A stretch of DNA of 64,000 bases, taken from contig NZ_VNHY01000003.1 in assembly GCF_008124865.1 (NCBI RefSeq), positions 248,001-312,000 on the forward strand. The letters are read 5' to 3'. The stretch is from Fodinibius salinus. GTDB lineage: Bacteria > Bacteroidota > Rhodothermia > Balneolales > Balneolaceae. The position numbers and the translations under genes were made by a program. Position 1 is the stretch's first letter. Each line of letters opens with the position of its first letter. The notes beneath the pieces were generated by a model, which was given only the letters and a program-made list of their open reading frames with translations, did not search any database and had not been told where the DNA came from. Of the stretch, positions 15,820 through 25,347 are shown one piece after another.

Positions 15820-16566
15820 ATGAGACGATTTACATATTTAGTATGCATTTTAGGGGTACTATTTTTTATCACTTCATGTTCATCGATGGATACTTCCCGG
15901 GTTAAAAAGGTAGACAAAGCTGCTGTGGCTATAGTAGGAGTGGAAAAACACATTAATTATACTGACGACTTTGAAATACCTCAGCTCGTTCAGCGATTGG
16001 CACAGAGTGATAAATTTGATCTGCAACCTATTGCTGAAAATCTTCACGAAAATACGTTTGGTGTGTACACCGAAGTTATGCCATTTACTTTAATACCTGA
16101 AGAAGAGGTGATAGAAACCGAACGGTATAAAAATTTTGAGCTATATAATGAAGGATATGAAGAGGCAACAGATGGGAATTCAAATTTTATTACTGTTAAA
16201 AATTATAAGAAATATAATCCTTCGGGTATGTTACAGGGACGTCGAGCAAAGCTTTTTGAGGCAATGCCGGACGAAGCTGAAGCAATGTTAATGGTTGGAT
16301 TATCATATAAATTATTTCAAGAAAATTCGATGATTCCAGGTGTTAATAAAGGAAAGATTGAAGCAGATTTAGATATAAGATTAGTGAAGCCGAATGGTGA
16401 AAGAATTCTGACTATTAATAAAAAAGCGGAATCTGACAATTCTATGAAGGTTGTGTTAGATGCAGCTATATTGGATCCTGATAAGATTCAGCCCTTAGTT
16501 CAAGATGCCACTGACAAAGCTATGGCAAAGGCTGAAGAGTTTATTCAAGATAATCTTTCGGATTAG
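15820..16566 (+). CDS. Lipoprotein of unknown function
   Basis: I choose the ATG at 15820 because it gives a clean lipoprotein signal peptide (ITSC, Cys20); the longer reading frame from 15688 adds only AT-rich non-conserved residues. The mature protein (about 228 aa) contains VDKAAVAIVGVEKHINYTDDF near its start and a C-terminal region with mixed strands (KGKIEADLDIRLVKPNG). I do not recognise a named domain. A rho-independent terminator follows at 16627-16670, so it is probably monocistronic. Confidence 0.7.
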   Translation: MRRFTYLVCILGVLFFITSCSSMDTSRVKKVDKAAVAIVGVEKHINYTDDFEIPQLVQRLAQSDKFDLQPIAENLHENTFGVYTEVMPFTLIPEEEVIETERYKNFELYNEGYEEATDGNSNFITVKNYKKYNPSGMLQGRRAKLFEAMPDEAEAMLMVGLSYKLFQENSMIPGVNKGKIEADLDIRLVKPNGERILTINKKAESDNSMKVVLDAAILDPDKIQPLVQDATDKAMAKAEEFIQDNLSD

Positions 16567-16626
16567 TATTCGGCTTTATACGATAGACATTCGAAAGAGT
16601 GCCGGTTTAAGTGTAATATATTTATT

Positions 16627-16670
16627 GCTTCTGCTCTTCCGTTTTAAGTTGGAGGGCAGGAGCTTTTTTT
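16627..16670 (+). terminator. Rho-independent terminator
   Basis: gcttctgctcttcc pairs with ggagggcaggagc (one bulge and G-U pairs) and is followed by seven T. It closes the lipoprotein gene at 15820-16566. Confidence 0.8.
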
Positions 16671-16734
16671 GAGTACTATTGGATAGATTTGTTAAAGTTG
16701 GTATCCTTGTTTGAATGCCCATTAAATCGAGAAA

Positions 16735-17667
16735 TTGAGAACCCCAAAATCGAGAGATATAGGTCCTGCCATCCAGTTATGGCATTTTCTTTTACATCTC
16801 CGCTGGCATTATCAGTTGTTTATTTTGTCCGGAGGGTTTCTATTGGGTGGATTTTTGAGTTCCAGTTTTACCTCTACTTCCTTTATTATCCAGTTTTTTA
16901 ATGTCCATCTACTCCTTTTTGGTGGTGCAACAGCCTATAATTCATATTGGGATAAAGATGAAGGGGCAATTGGAGGTTTGCGAAATCCGCCTCCTATGCA
17001 AGGATGGATGCACCCCGCTTCGGTTTTATTACAGTTTTTGAGCCTTACAATTGCATGCTCCCTTGGCATAGCCTATACCGCTATATTTTTAGCGAGTATA
17101 TTTCTGTTTTGGGGATATTCTTCTCCCATGGTTCGTTGGAAAGGTAGCCCAATTATAAGTTTAATTGCTATTGGCATAAGTACCGGATTTAATGCCGTTC
17201 TTTTGGGATATGTGGCAGCCGGAAGTCATATTTTATCACCGATCATTTTAGTGGCTGCTTTAGGCGTAGCCCTGATATTATTGAGCCTATATCCTATTTC
17301 GCAGATCTATCAGCACAAAGAAGACCAAGCCCGCGGAGATCGTACCTTTGCAATTACTTTTGGTAGTTCAGCTGTACAAACTTTTTTTAGAATTGCATAC
17401 AGTTTAGGTTTAACAATGCTAAGCGGTGTTTTGATTTGGGAGCATGTGCGATTGGGAGTTCTTTTTGCAGGAATTGGCGTTATTGTGGGAGTTATCACCA
17501 ATAAAAAAGTTCAGTTGGTTGAAGATGGTGAAAAGGGATACCAAAAGGTGATGCAAATAAAATACGGTCTTTCATTAGCCTTCGTATTTTTTTTGATAAT
17601 AGCCATTTTGCTAAAACACGGACAAATAAATGGAATACCTATCATCCAAAATTGGTTATTACGGTAA
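16735..17667 (+). CDS. UbiA-family prenyltransferase
   Basis: A 310-residue integral membrane protein with about eight to nine helices. The two metal/prenyl-diphosphate motifs of UbiA enzymes are visible: NSYWDKDEG at residue 69 and YQHKEDQARGDRT near 192. These enzymes attach a prenyl chain to an aromatic or other acceptor (quinone, haem or lipid precursors), and the acceptor cannot be told here. The only plausible start is a TTG at 16735, just after an in-frame stop at 16723; no in-frame ATG lies near the N-terminus. Followed closely by the thioredoxin-like gene. Confidence 0.85.
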   Translation: MRTPKSRDIGPAIQLWHFLLHLRWHYQLFILSGGFLLGGFLSSSFTSTSFIIQFFNVHLLLFGGATAYNSYWDKDEGAIGGLRNPPPMQGWMHPASVLLQFLSLTIACSLGIAYTAIFLASIFLFWGYSSPMVRWKGSPIISLIAIGISTGFNAVLLGYVAAGSHILSPIILVAALGVALILLSLYPISQIYQHKEDQARGDRTFAITFGSSAVQTFFRIAYSLGLTMLSGVLIWEHVRLGVLFAGIGVIVGVITNKKVQLVEDGEKGYQKVMQIKYGLSLAFVFFLIIAILLKHGQINGIPIIQNWLLR

Positions 17668-17710
17668 GACATATTTGATAAATTTAATTTCAATAAAATA
17701 AAAGTATTGT

Positions 17711-18340
17711 ATGAGTACTACGACCAAGCAGGTGATTAATCAATCCATTATTGATAATGCAATGACCTACGGTCAATACCGGCAGATGATTGACGAGCTG
17801 GTAAATAAAAATGAGACTACCGGAGATGATCATTCCGAAGAAATGATTGAATACACCAAAATGAATGTGCAACGGATGGACCGGCTTGATAAACAAATTG
17901 AGTTGGCTGACTCCCTTGTTGAAAAGCTTAACCAGCTTGATGAATCTTGGGTTTGGCTGATACTTACCGAAGCATGGTGTGGAGATGCAGCGCAAAATGT
18001 GCCGATTATTGCTAAGATAGCCGATCAAACTGAGAATATTGAGCTCCGACTTATTCTGCGTGATCAGCACTTGAATATTATAGATGAATACCTAACGGAT
18101 GGCGGCCGGTCTATACCCAAGCTCGTATGTCTGGACGCTGAAACGTTACAGGAAATTGGAACTTGGGGACCTCGTCCCGGTGATTTTCAAAAAAAGGCGA
18201 TGGAATGGAAAAACGACTCAGATATTAGCAAAGAAGAATGGGCTGAAAAATTGCACAAGTGGTATGCTAAAAACAAGGGACAAGAACTGATGGCTGATTT
18301 TGAAGAGTTGCTCAATCAGTGGTCCACAAACGACAGGTAA
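17711..18340 (+). CDS. Thioredoxin-fold family protein with single active-site cysteine
   Basis: A 209-residue cytoplasmic protein of the Bacteroidota thioredoxin-like family. After a helical N-terminus (1-75) comes the thioredoxin fold, with EAWCGDAAQNVP carrying only Cys90 in place of the CxxC pair, and the cis-proline loop RSIPKLVCLD near 140. It is unlikely to be a classical disulfide oxidoreductase; a monothiol or binding role is possible. It is convergent with the small lipoprotein gene, with only 1 nt between the stops. Confidence 0.75.
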   Translation: MSTTTKQVINQSIIDNAMTYGQYRQMIDELVNKNETTGDDHSEEMIEYTKMNVQRMDRLDKQIELADSLVEKLNQLDESWVWLILTEAWCGDAAQNVPIIAKIADQTENIELRLILRDQHLNIIDEYLTDGGRSIPKLVCLDAETLQEIGTWGPRPGDFQKKAMEWKNDSDISKEEWAEKLHKWYAKNKGQELMADFEELLNQWSTNDR

Positions 18341-18341
18341 T

Positions 18342-18779
18342 TTATTCGTCGAGTGCAACAAAAGACCAACTTGAACTCTCGCTTTTATTAGCTTGCATAA
18401 CTTTTCGTTTTTGTATCCTTATGGTAATAACGGAATCAATATAAAATTTCTCAGGATTCTCGAGCTGGTCTTTAATTGTATGGATTGATAGTGTATCACC
18501 TTGTGCAATCGGTGGGGTACCGCTTCCATATCCCTTAACTTCTTCGACTTTAAGATGGAGCGTGTTTTTGTCTTTCCACACCAGCACTTTACCATTTACA
18601 CGGGATTGGCCGGGCGCTAAACCGGGCAGGGGACGGTCGGCTGAGGGAGTGGTATCATTCTGAACCTTCAGAGTATCCTGTTTGGGAGTTTTATTTTGTG
18701 CTTTGTTATTTGATGATGCGCAAGCCAAAAATCCAATACTCACAATAAACACAATAACCCAACGATACATAGATGACAT
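18342..18779 (-). CDS. Small lipoprotein
   Basis: 145 residues with a lipobox (GFLAC, Cys20), a low-complexity Asn/Lys/Thr/Pro linker to about residue 50, and a compact beta-rich domain (VNGKVLVWKDKNTLHLKVEEV). ATG codons at 18779 and 18770 are both possible. No family recognised. The downstream gene converges almost without a gap, so termination probably lies inside the neighbour. Confidence 0.65.
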   Translation of the reverse strand: MSSMYRWVIVFIVSIGFLACASSNNKAQNKTPKQDTLKVQNDTTPSADRPLPGLAPGQSRVNGKVLVWKDKNTLHLKVEEVKGYGSGTPPIAQGDTLSIHTIKDQLENPEKFYIDSVITIRIQKRKVMQANKSESSSWSFVALDE

Positions 18780-18863
18780 GAGACTATATTTGTATTAAGT
18801 TTGAATGTAAAATAATGGTAGAATAATTAAACGCAATTAATTCCACTGATTTATATTTAAGTA

Positions 18864-20054
18864 GTGAACAATAGAGAAAAGTTTTACGATCACGTCGCCC
18901 AAACCAGTGATGCCCCGATGGGGCTGGAGGTTGATTATGCCGAGGGGCCTTATATTTATACCACAGATGGTCGGCAGTATGTAGATTTTATTTCTGGTAT
19001 TGCAGTAAGTAGCCTTGGTCATCGTCATCCAAAAGTGGTAGAAGCAGTAAAAAAACAGGCAGATCAGCATTTACACGTCATGGTTTATGGTGAGTTTATC
19101 CAAGAACCTCAGTCAGCTTATGCTGACTTATTGACGTCTCAGCTTCCTTCTTCGTTAGATCGGGTGTATTTTGTAAACAGTGGTACTGAGGCTAACGAAG
19201 GAGCGCTTAAACTGGCTAAAAAGCATACCGGCAGACATAAGTTTGTGGCCTTTAATCACGGCTATCACGGTGATACCCACGGCTCACTCAGCGTTACCGG
19301 CCGAGATGTATATCAGGATCCCTACAAGCCGTTGCTGCCCAATGTGCACTTTTTGGATTTTAACAGTTTTGAAGCACTTGATACCATCGACGAACAGACA
19401 GCAGCAGTTATTATGGAGCCTATACAGGGAGAAGGAGGTATTATTCCGGCTCAAAAAAAGTGGTTGAAGAATGTCAGACAACGGTGCAATGAGGCTGGAG
19501 CATTACTTATTTTTGACGAAATTCAAACCGGCTTTTATCGAACAGGCTCTCTTTTTGCTTTCGAGCAATATGATGTGGTACCGGATATTCTGTGCCTGGC
19601 TAAAGCCATGGGTGGAGGTATGCCCATGGGAGCATTTGTGTCTTCATCAAAAATATTTGAGTCGTTTATGTACAATCCGCCATTAAATCACGTAACCACA
19701 TTCGGCGGACATCCTGTTTCTTGTGCAGCGGCTCATGCAACACTCAGTGAACTATTATCGGATGATTACGGCTATAAGGCCGATCAGATCGAATCTATTG
19801 CCAGAAAAGAATTGACAGCTGATGGTATTAGCGAGGTACGCGGAGTAGGAGCAATGCTGGGAATGGAGCTAAAAAATACAGAGTTAACCCGCCAAGTTGT
19901 AGAGGATTGTATGGATCAGGGTATTATTCTTGGATGGACTCTGCACTCTGATACTCTCGTTCGACTGGCCCCCCCACTGATAATAGACCTAGAGCTGCTT
20001 CAAGATATTTTCAAAAAAATTAACGGTACGATAAAAAAATATTGTCAACAATAA
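18864..20054 (+). CDS. Class III PLP-dependent aminotransferase (acetylornithine/4-aminobutyrate type)
   Basis: A 396-residue aminotransferase. SGTEANEGALKLAKKHTG, the EPIQGEGG motif, FDEIQTGFYRTG and Schiff-base Lys247 in LAKAMGGGMPMG define class III. The length and the absence of N-terminal extensions resemble ArgD-like enzymes, but no arginine genes adjoin it, so the amino donor is unassigned. The start is a GTG at 18864; the next downstream methionine would lose conserved N-terminal residues. One of three class III aminotransferases in this window. Confidence 0.85.
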   Translation: MNNREKFYDHVAQTSDAPMGLEVDYAEGPYIYTTDGRQYVDFISGIAVSSLGHRHPKVVEAVKKQADQHLHVMVYGEFIQEPQSAYADLLTSQLPSSLDRVYFVNSGTEANEGALKLAKKHTGRHKFVAFNHGYHGDTHGSLSVTGRDVYQDPYKPLLPNVHFLDFNSFEALDTIDEQTAAVIMEPIQGEGGIIPAQKKWLKNVRQRCNEAGALLIFDEIQTGFYRTGSLFAFEQYDVVPDILCLAKAMGGGMPMGAFVSSSKIFESFMYNPPLNHVTTFGGHPVSCAAAHATLSELLSDDYGYKADQIESIARKELTADGISEVRGVGAMLGMELKNTELTRQVVEDCMDQGIILGWTLHSDTLVRLAPPLIIDLELLQDIFKKINGTIKKYCQQ

Positions 20055-20250
20055 GATTGTTCATTGAAATTGTTTGTTGGCGTAAGCCTGCTAATAATAT
20101 TAGTATTTTTTAATGTGTGGAAATGCCAAATAGTTTCTTTTTTTTAAAAAAAATGAGCCAAAATCGAGCGAGATATCGTATATAATATATGACAGGATAA
20201 TCCTGTCGGCGATATACCATAAAAGTACATTCAAAAATAGGAGATAAATT

Positions 20251-21363
20251 ATGACTAAATACTCTACAATTTTATATAGTACAGCTATTCTATTGATGGC
20301 TGGATTATTCATCAGTTGTTCAAATAGCACGGGTACAGAAGAAAAACCGGTTGAAGAAGCCTTAGTAGTTGGTACGCAGGTATCTTCAGACTTTTTGAAT
20401 ACTGGTGAATTTGATGTGTTAGGTACACCGTTAGATGAAGATAGGAAGAGCATACTTTCCGATGTAGTGGGTGCAAAGATAACACTCGACTCACTTTCAG
20501 GAAATACAAGTAGTAAGATTGCCCGAAAGAACAGCCGGGTCGTCTTTGGAAAGAACAAGCCTGTCTCAGATATAACTGTTGATATTCGATCGAGAGCAGT
20601 GAACCAAGCGGGAAACGACCCTTTTGCAATTTCTCTTGATATCGATGGTAGTGGAAGTATGAGTAATAATGATCCCAATCGTACGCGGGTGCAGGGAGCA
20701 AAAGATTTTGTGGATGAATTTTCACAAAATGCGAGCAACTTTGAAATTAGTATATTTACTTATGAAGGTGATCCTAATCGGTCCTTTTTATCTAATTCAG
20801 AACTTCTATCTGAGTTCAGTAGTAATACTTCAGCGCTCAAAGACTCTGTTGATAATGTAGAAGCCAGTGGTGGTACACCTACGTATCCATCTCTGCTTGA
20901 AGTTCTGGAGTATTCCGAACAGGAGAAACCTCATCAGTCAAATGAACGAGGAATAGTATTACTTTCTGATGGTTATCCAAACAGTACCGCTTTACGAGAT
21001 AGTGTATGTAAGGTAGCCAATAACATGGATTCGCCTATTTATTCGATTGGGTTGGGGCCAGCCTCAGATCTTAGTAACAATCCGGATCCGGATGCTGTGC
21101 AGGAGATGCGGGATATATCTACTTGTACAGGAGGAAGTTATTCTGGCATTGATCCTAATAATAATTCTGTAAATGCCTCATCACTTTATCGGAATATTGC
21201 CATCGCTACATCAAAAGGGAATATTCAATTTAAGGCTAAGCTTTCAGGATCAGGATTTAGTAACCTCCAGCCGGGTACTATACTGTACTTTACCCTCAAG
21301 TTGGCTACAGGTAATGGACAGGCAGAAGCCTTCTTTTCTTTTAGTGTCCCCTCTACTAATTAG
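20251..21363 (+). CDS. VWA-domain lipoprotein
   Basis: 370 residues with a lipobox (FISC, Cys23). A von Willebrand factor A domain runs from about 127 to 320. Its MIDAS motif is complete: DGSGS (Asp132, Ser134, Ser136), then the threonine in GGTPTYPS and the aspartate in LLSDGYPN, so it should bind a divalent metal and a protein ligand at the cell surface or in the periplasm. A 70-residue beta-strand tail follows. Preceded by an AT-rich 196-nt intergenic region and closed by a strong terminator. Confidence 0.85.
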   Translation: MTKYSTILYSTAILLMAGLFISCSNSTGTEEKPVEEALVVGTQVSSDFLNTGEFDVLGTPLDEDRKSILSDVVGAKITLDSLSGNTSSKIARKNSRVVFGKNKPVSDITVDIRSRAVNQAGNDPFAISLDIDGSGSMSNNDPNRTRVQGAKDFVDEFSQNASNFEISIFTYEGDPNRSFLSNSELLSEFSSNTSALKDSVDNVEASGGTPTYPSLLEVLEYSEQEKPHQSNERGIVLLSDGYPNSTALRDSVCKVANNMDSPIYSIGLGPASDLSNNPDPDAVQEMRDISTCTGGSYSGIDPNNNSVNASSLYRNIAIATSKGNIQFKAKLSGSGFSNLQPGTILYFTLKLATGNGQAEAFFSFSVPSTN

Positions 21364-21386
21364 TATCTAGTTAAAATACGATTTAG

Positions 21387-21421
21387 AAAGAGCCTGCCAA
21401 TAAACCGGCAGGCTCTTTTTT
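21387..21421 (+). terminator. Rho-independent terminator
   Basis: A perfect 12-bp stem (aaagagcctgcc / ggcaggctcttt) with an 8-nt loop and a T run, 24 nt after the VWA gene stop. Confidence 0.9.
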
Positions 21422-21546
21422 ATTCAAAAAATGTTGATTGTGAGACCATTTTGGAAATGGAAAAGCGTACCCAATTGTTTTTATAATTAAGGCGTTCTGA
21501 TTCGCTTTTTAAACGTTATCTTACGAACAAATTTACCATAGCCATT

Positions 21547-22908
21547 ATGAAATCTATTAATCCCGCTACTGAAGAGCTTATTGCAGAATATGAGAAAATG
21601 AGTGATTCTACTATTAAATCAATTGTTCAACATGCAGCAGAAGCCCAGAATAAGTGGCGACGCAAGAGTTTTGATGAGCGGGCATCGCATCTCAAAGAGA
21701 TAGCCCAAATTTTAGAAAATAATAGTGATGAATATGCTGAACTGATGGCCCGTGAAATGGGCAAGCCGTTGCCACAAGGTAAATCAGAGAGTGAAAAGTG
21801 TGCATGGGTGTGCCGGTATTACGCAGAGTATGCGGAAGAATTTTTGGAAGATGAAATAATTGAATCTGATGCAGACAAAAGCTATATCACCTACAATTCA
21901 CTGGGAACAGTATTAGCTATTATGCCGTGGAATTTCCCGTTTTGGCAGCTGTTTCGTTTCGGTGCACCTGCGCTTATGGCCGGAAATGCTGTAATCCTAA
22001 AACATGCACCCAATGTAACAGGTTGTGCTTTGGCAATAGAGAAAATTATTCACCAAGCGGGGGTCCCTGAACAGTTGTTTCGAACGATTGTAGCAGATGT
22101 AGATCAGACGCAAGATCTTATTGTAAATCCTGGAATTGCTGCCGTTACATTAACGGGCAGTACCCGCGCAGGTAAAGCAGTTGCATCTAAGGCAGGTAGT
22201 AAGCTTAAGAAAACAGTGCTGGAATTAGGTGGTAGTGATCCGTATATCATTCTTGATGATGCCGACATCGAGAAGGCAGCAGAAACGTGTGTGACATCCA
22301 GGTTACTTAACAGTGGGCAAAGTTGCATTGCTGCTAAGCGCTTTGTTGTGGTGGAAGATAAATATGAACAATTTTTGGACATTGTACATCAAAAAATGGC
22401 TAATAAACAGATCGGGGATCCCTTTAACGATGATACTGACATTGGTCCTATGGCGCGCAAAGATTTACGAGATAAGCTACATAATCAGGTTCAAGAAAGT
22501 GTAAAAGCGGGTGCCAAATGTATATTGGGAGGTGAAATTCCCGATCGGGAAGGTGCTTTTTATCCGCCTACGATATTAACAAATATTACCCAAGGTATGC
22601 CGGCCTATGAAGAAGAGTTGTTTGGTCCCGTAGCTTCTGTTATTAAAGTGAAAAATGAACAAGAGGCTATAATGGTTGCTAACGATACTGATTATGGATT
22701 GGGTGCCGCTATTTTTTCCGAAGATGTTGATCGCGCTGAGGAAATAGCCGCCAAGGAACTGCAGGCCGGCTGTTGTTTTATTAATGAGTATGTAAAATCT
22801 GATCCTCGTCTTCCATTTGGGGGTATAAAAAAATCGGGTTTTGGGCGCGAACTTTCGCAGGTTGGCATTAAAGAATTTGTAAACATCAAGACTGTTTACC
22901 AGGCATAA
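21547..22908 (+). CDS. NAD(P)-dependent aldehyde dehydrogenase, succinate-semialdehyde type
   Basis: A 453-residue aldehyde dehydrogenase. Catalytic Cys260 lies in GQSCIAAKR and the general-base Glu226 in ELGGSDP. The short form, beginning MKSINPATEELI, matches the succinate-semialdehyde dehydrogenase (GabD/Sad-like) group that oxidises succinate semialdehyde to succinate. Substrate assignment is by family resemblance only. It stands alone between two lipoprotein genes. Confidence 0.85.
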   Translation: MKSINPATEELIAEYEKMSDSTIKSIVQHAAEAQNKWRRKSFDERASHLKEIAQILENNSDEYAELMAREMGKPLPQGKSESEKCAWVCRYYAEYAEEFLEDEIIESDADKSYITYNSLGTVLAIMPWNFPFWQLFRFGAPALMAGNAVILKHAPNVTGCALAIEKIIHQAGVPEQLFRTIVADVDQTQDLIVNPGIAAVTLTGSTRAGKAVASKAGSKLKKTVLELGGSDPYIILDDADIEKAAETCVTSRLLNSGQSCIAAKRFVVVEDKYEQFLDIVHQKMANKQIGDPFNDDTDIGPMARKDLRDKLHNQVQESVKAGAKCILGGEIPDREGAFYPPTILTNITQGMPAYEEELFGPVASVIKVKNEQEAIMVANDTDYGLGAAIFSEDVDRAEEIAAKELQAGCCFINEYVKSDPRLPFGGIKKSGFGRELSQVGIKEFVNIKTVYQA

Positions 22909-23055
22909 ATAAGAAAATTAGTAATAAGCAGCTATCAAAGACTGTTATACATCAATATTTTTTAAAATGACCCCTTTTTGTACTAGATTACGTATATACT
23001 ATGTGTGGGAGATACTAAATCAAAAAAAAATACTAACTAAAATTTGTAAATAATT

Positions 23056-23856
23056 ATGATACGACGTTACATAACTTATACGATACTTATTGGACTCATG
23101 GTTGCACTTTTGGGTTGTAGTGATGATTCGACTGGACCAGATCCTTCAGAAGCACCACAACTTCCAGAACTCCAAAATGAGGAGGCTAAAATGGATGTGT
23201 CTTTTTTCAAAAACACAAATCCCAAGGCATTGGCTACTGCCTCTTCTGCTACAACACAAAATTATACTGATGCTAAAAACACAGCCATAGGAGCATCTAG
23301 TACATTGCTATACGGCAATACTTACCAGGGATTCCTCAGTGCTGCGGGCCAACAACAGCCCAACTATAATAATGGAGTATGGGAATGGACGTATAGTTAC
23401 AGTTACCAAGGCACCAGTCTCGAGATTCGGACAACTGCTGAGGAACTGAATAATAAAGTGGAATGGGCTCAATATTGGACATACGATGATAGTCAAGGGA
23501 ATAGTTATAATGACTATAAAATATTTGAAGGTACTGTAAGCAATGATGGTTCAACAGGCAACTGGACGTTCAATGTCCTTGATCCTAATGGAACGCAGGA
23601 AATTCCGGCAATTGTAAGTAAATATGATATTACCAGCGATACGCAAAGAGAACTTACAGCTAAGTTTTATGATAGTTCTGGAAGTTTAACTGGAACTTAT
23701 AAGTATGTACAAGACGGGGCTGAACATACTCTTACTATATCAACAGTTAGCAGTAGTTCCGATGTCATTGTGTTCTGGAATACAGATACCGGAGCTGGAT
23801 ATATCCAAGAAAACGGTACGAAACACGAGTGGGATTCTAACCAGCAAGATATTTAA
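23056..23856 (+). CDS. Lipoprotein of unknown function
   Basis: 266 residues with a lipobox (ALLGC, Cys21) and a Ser/Thr/Pro/Asp-rich linker. The C-terminal 180 residues consist of alternating Trp/Tyr-rich strands (NNGVWEWTYSYSYQG, then YDDSQGNSYNDYKIFEG), suggesting a beta-barrel or beta-sandwich surface protein. No named domain recognised. Monocistronic: a strong terminator lies 26 nt after the stop. Confidence 0.7.
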   Translation: MIRRYITYTILIGLMVALLGCSDDSTGPDPSEAPQLPELQNEEAKMDVSFFKNTNPKALATASSATTQNYTDAKNTAIGASSTLLYGNTYQGFLSAAGQQQPNYNNGVWEWTYSYSYQGTSLEIRTTAEELNNKVEWAQYWTYDDSQGNSYNDYKIFEGTVSNDGSTGNWTFNVLDPNGTQEIPAIVSKYDITSDTQRELTAKFYDSSGSLTGTYKYVQDGAEHTLTISTVSSSSDVIVFWNTDTGAGYIQENGTKHEWDSNQQDI

Positions 23857-23881
23857 TTAGGCTAATACTTTTTAGCTATTC

Positions 23882-23909
23882 AAAAGCCCGGTACTCCCGG
23901 GCTTTTTTT
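23882..23909 (+). terminator. Rho-independent terminator
   Basis: aaaagcccgg / ccgggctttt, a perfect 10-bp stem with a 5-nt loop and a T run, directly after the lipoprotein gene. Confidence 0.9.
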
Positions 23910-23996
23910 ATTTTAAAAAAATAAGATGACATAACGTTGGCATTCTGAATAATGATATTTTGTTCATAGTGATATAGAACAGAATTTTGCACTATC

Positions 23997-25064
23997 ATGT
24001 CAGATTCAATACAAAATTCCATACGAGGACGGGGCGCATCCGATAATCCGGGTAATCGTTTTGAGGGCTATTATACAGATTACGATCTTGACGATGAAAC
24101 TGGTGAAAAGCCGTCGCAGGATACCAAGCTTATTCCTGATGACAGTAATGAGATTCTTTCCGAGAACGACAGTCCGGATATTCCGTTTACGTATAGCCTC
24201 AATCCATATCGGGGATGTGAGCATGGTTGTATTTATTGCTATGCACGGCCCACGCATGAATATTTGGGTTTTTCGGCCGGACTCGATTTTGAGTCGCGGA
24301 TTATGGTCAAGTACGATGCGGCGCAAAAAATACGTTCTACATTTGCCTCCCCAAAATGGATGCCCGAACCTATCGTGTTTAGCGGTGTTACGGATCCCTA
24401 TCAACCCATCGAGGGAGAACTGGAAATAACCAGAGACTGTTTAGAGGTATGTATGGAGGCTAGAAATCCCGTGAGTATAATTACAAAAAATTACAGAGTA
24501 ACGCGGGATATTGATCTTTTGGAAAAGCTTTCAAAGTATAATGCTGTTCATGTAACACTTTCGGTAACGACGCTCGATCGCGACTTGGCTCGAGTGATGG
24601 AGCCGCGAACGTCACAGCCACCGCGTCGCCTTAAAGCCATCGAGAGATTAACTAAAAAGGGCATCTCTGTAGGCGTAAATGTAGCTCCCATTGTCCCTGG
24701 ATTAACAGATCACGAACTTCCGGATATTTTGGAAGCAGCAAAAGATGCTGGAGCAACTTATGCCGGGTACACTATTGTTCGTTTGCCATACGGTGTCAAA
24801 GATCTGTTCCAAGATTGGTTGAAACAACATTTTCCGAATCGAAAAGAAAAAGTGTTGAATAGAATCCGTAATATACGCAGTGGAAAGCTAAACGAAAGCG
24901 AATTTGGGCAGCGGTTTCATGGAGAGGGAGAGTTCGCCGATCAAATAAGAAATTTGTTTAACATACAAACGGAACGATTAGGCTTTAATGAAGAACCCGT
25001 TAAACTGTCAACTAAGTATTTTAAGAGACCAGAAGAGGGGCAATTAAATTTATTCAAAACGTAA
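23997..25064 (+). CDS. PA0069-family radical SAM protein
   Basis: A 355-residue radical SAM enzyme with the 4Fe-4S ligands Cys74, Cys78 and Cys81 in RGCEHGCIYCYARPTHEY. The N-terminal GRGASDNPGNRFEG and the later PLEPRxS-like VMEPRTSQPPRR mark the SplB-related PA0069 family. These are often called DNA repair photolyase-like, but no reaction has been settled. Monocistronic, with 283 nt of AT-rich non-coding DNA after it (25065-25347) in which I see only a possible promoter. Confidence 0.88.
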   Translation: MSDSIQNSIRGRGASDNPGNRFEGYYTDYDLDDETGEKPSQDTKLIPDDSNEILSENDSPDIPFTYSLNPYRGCEHGCIYCYARPTHEYLGFSAGLDFESRIMVKYDAAQKIRSTFASPKWMPEPIVFSGVTDPYQPIEGELEITRDCLEVCMEARNPVSIITKNYRVTRDIDLLEKLSKYNAVHVTLSVTTLDRDLARVMEPRTSQPPRRLKAIERLTKKGISVGVNVAPIVPGLTDHELPDILEAAKDAGATYAGYTIVRLPYGVKDLFQDWLKQHFPNRKEKVLNRIRNIRSGKLNESEFGQRFHGEGEFADQIRNLFNIQTERLGFNEEPVKLSTKYFKRPEEGQLNLFKT

Positions 25065-25319
25065 AAAAATATGATAAATTAGCGTTGATAATGTCCCAAA
25101 GGGAATACTAACTTTGATATTTGTATCTAAAAATTCTAATACAATATAGCTTTGTGTTGTCCTTACTGATATTGATTTCTTATTTGTTCCATAATATCGA
25201 CAAATGAAATTGAACGATAAGATAAATATTATGGGGGATGAAAAAATCAGTATTTAATGTTCATTTATCTACTTGATATTAATATATTATCATGATCAAA
25301 TGAGCTAATTGTAACTTGC

Positions 25320-25327
25320 TAATTTTG
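25320..25327 (+). promoter_or_regulatory. Bacteroidota-type -7 element
   Basis: TAATTTTG fits the TAnnTTTG -7 consensus of Bacteroidota primary sigma factor promoters and lies 20 nt before the start of the thioredoxin-like gene at 25348. I do not see a convincing -33 TTTG at the usual spacing, so support is partial. Confidence 0.35.
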
Positions 25328-25347
25328 GAAGAATCTAATTTTCTATT

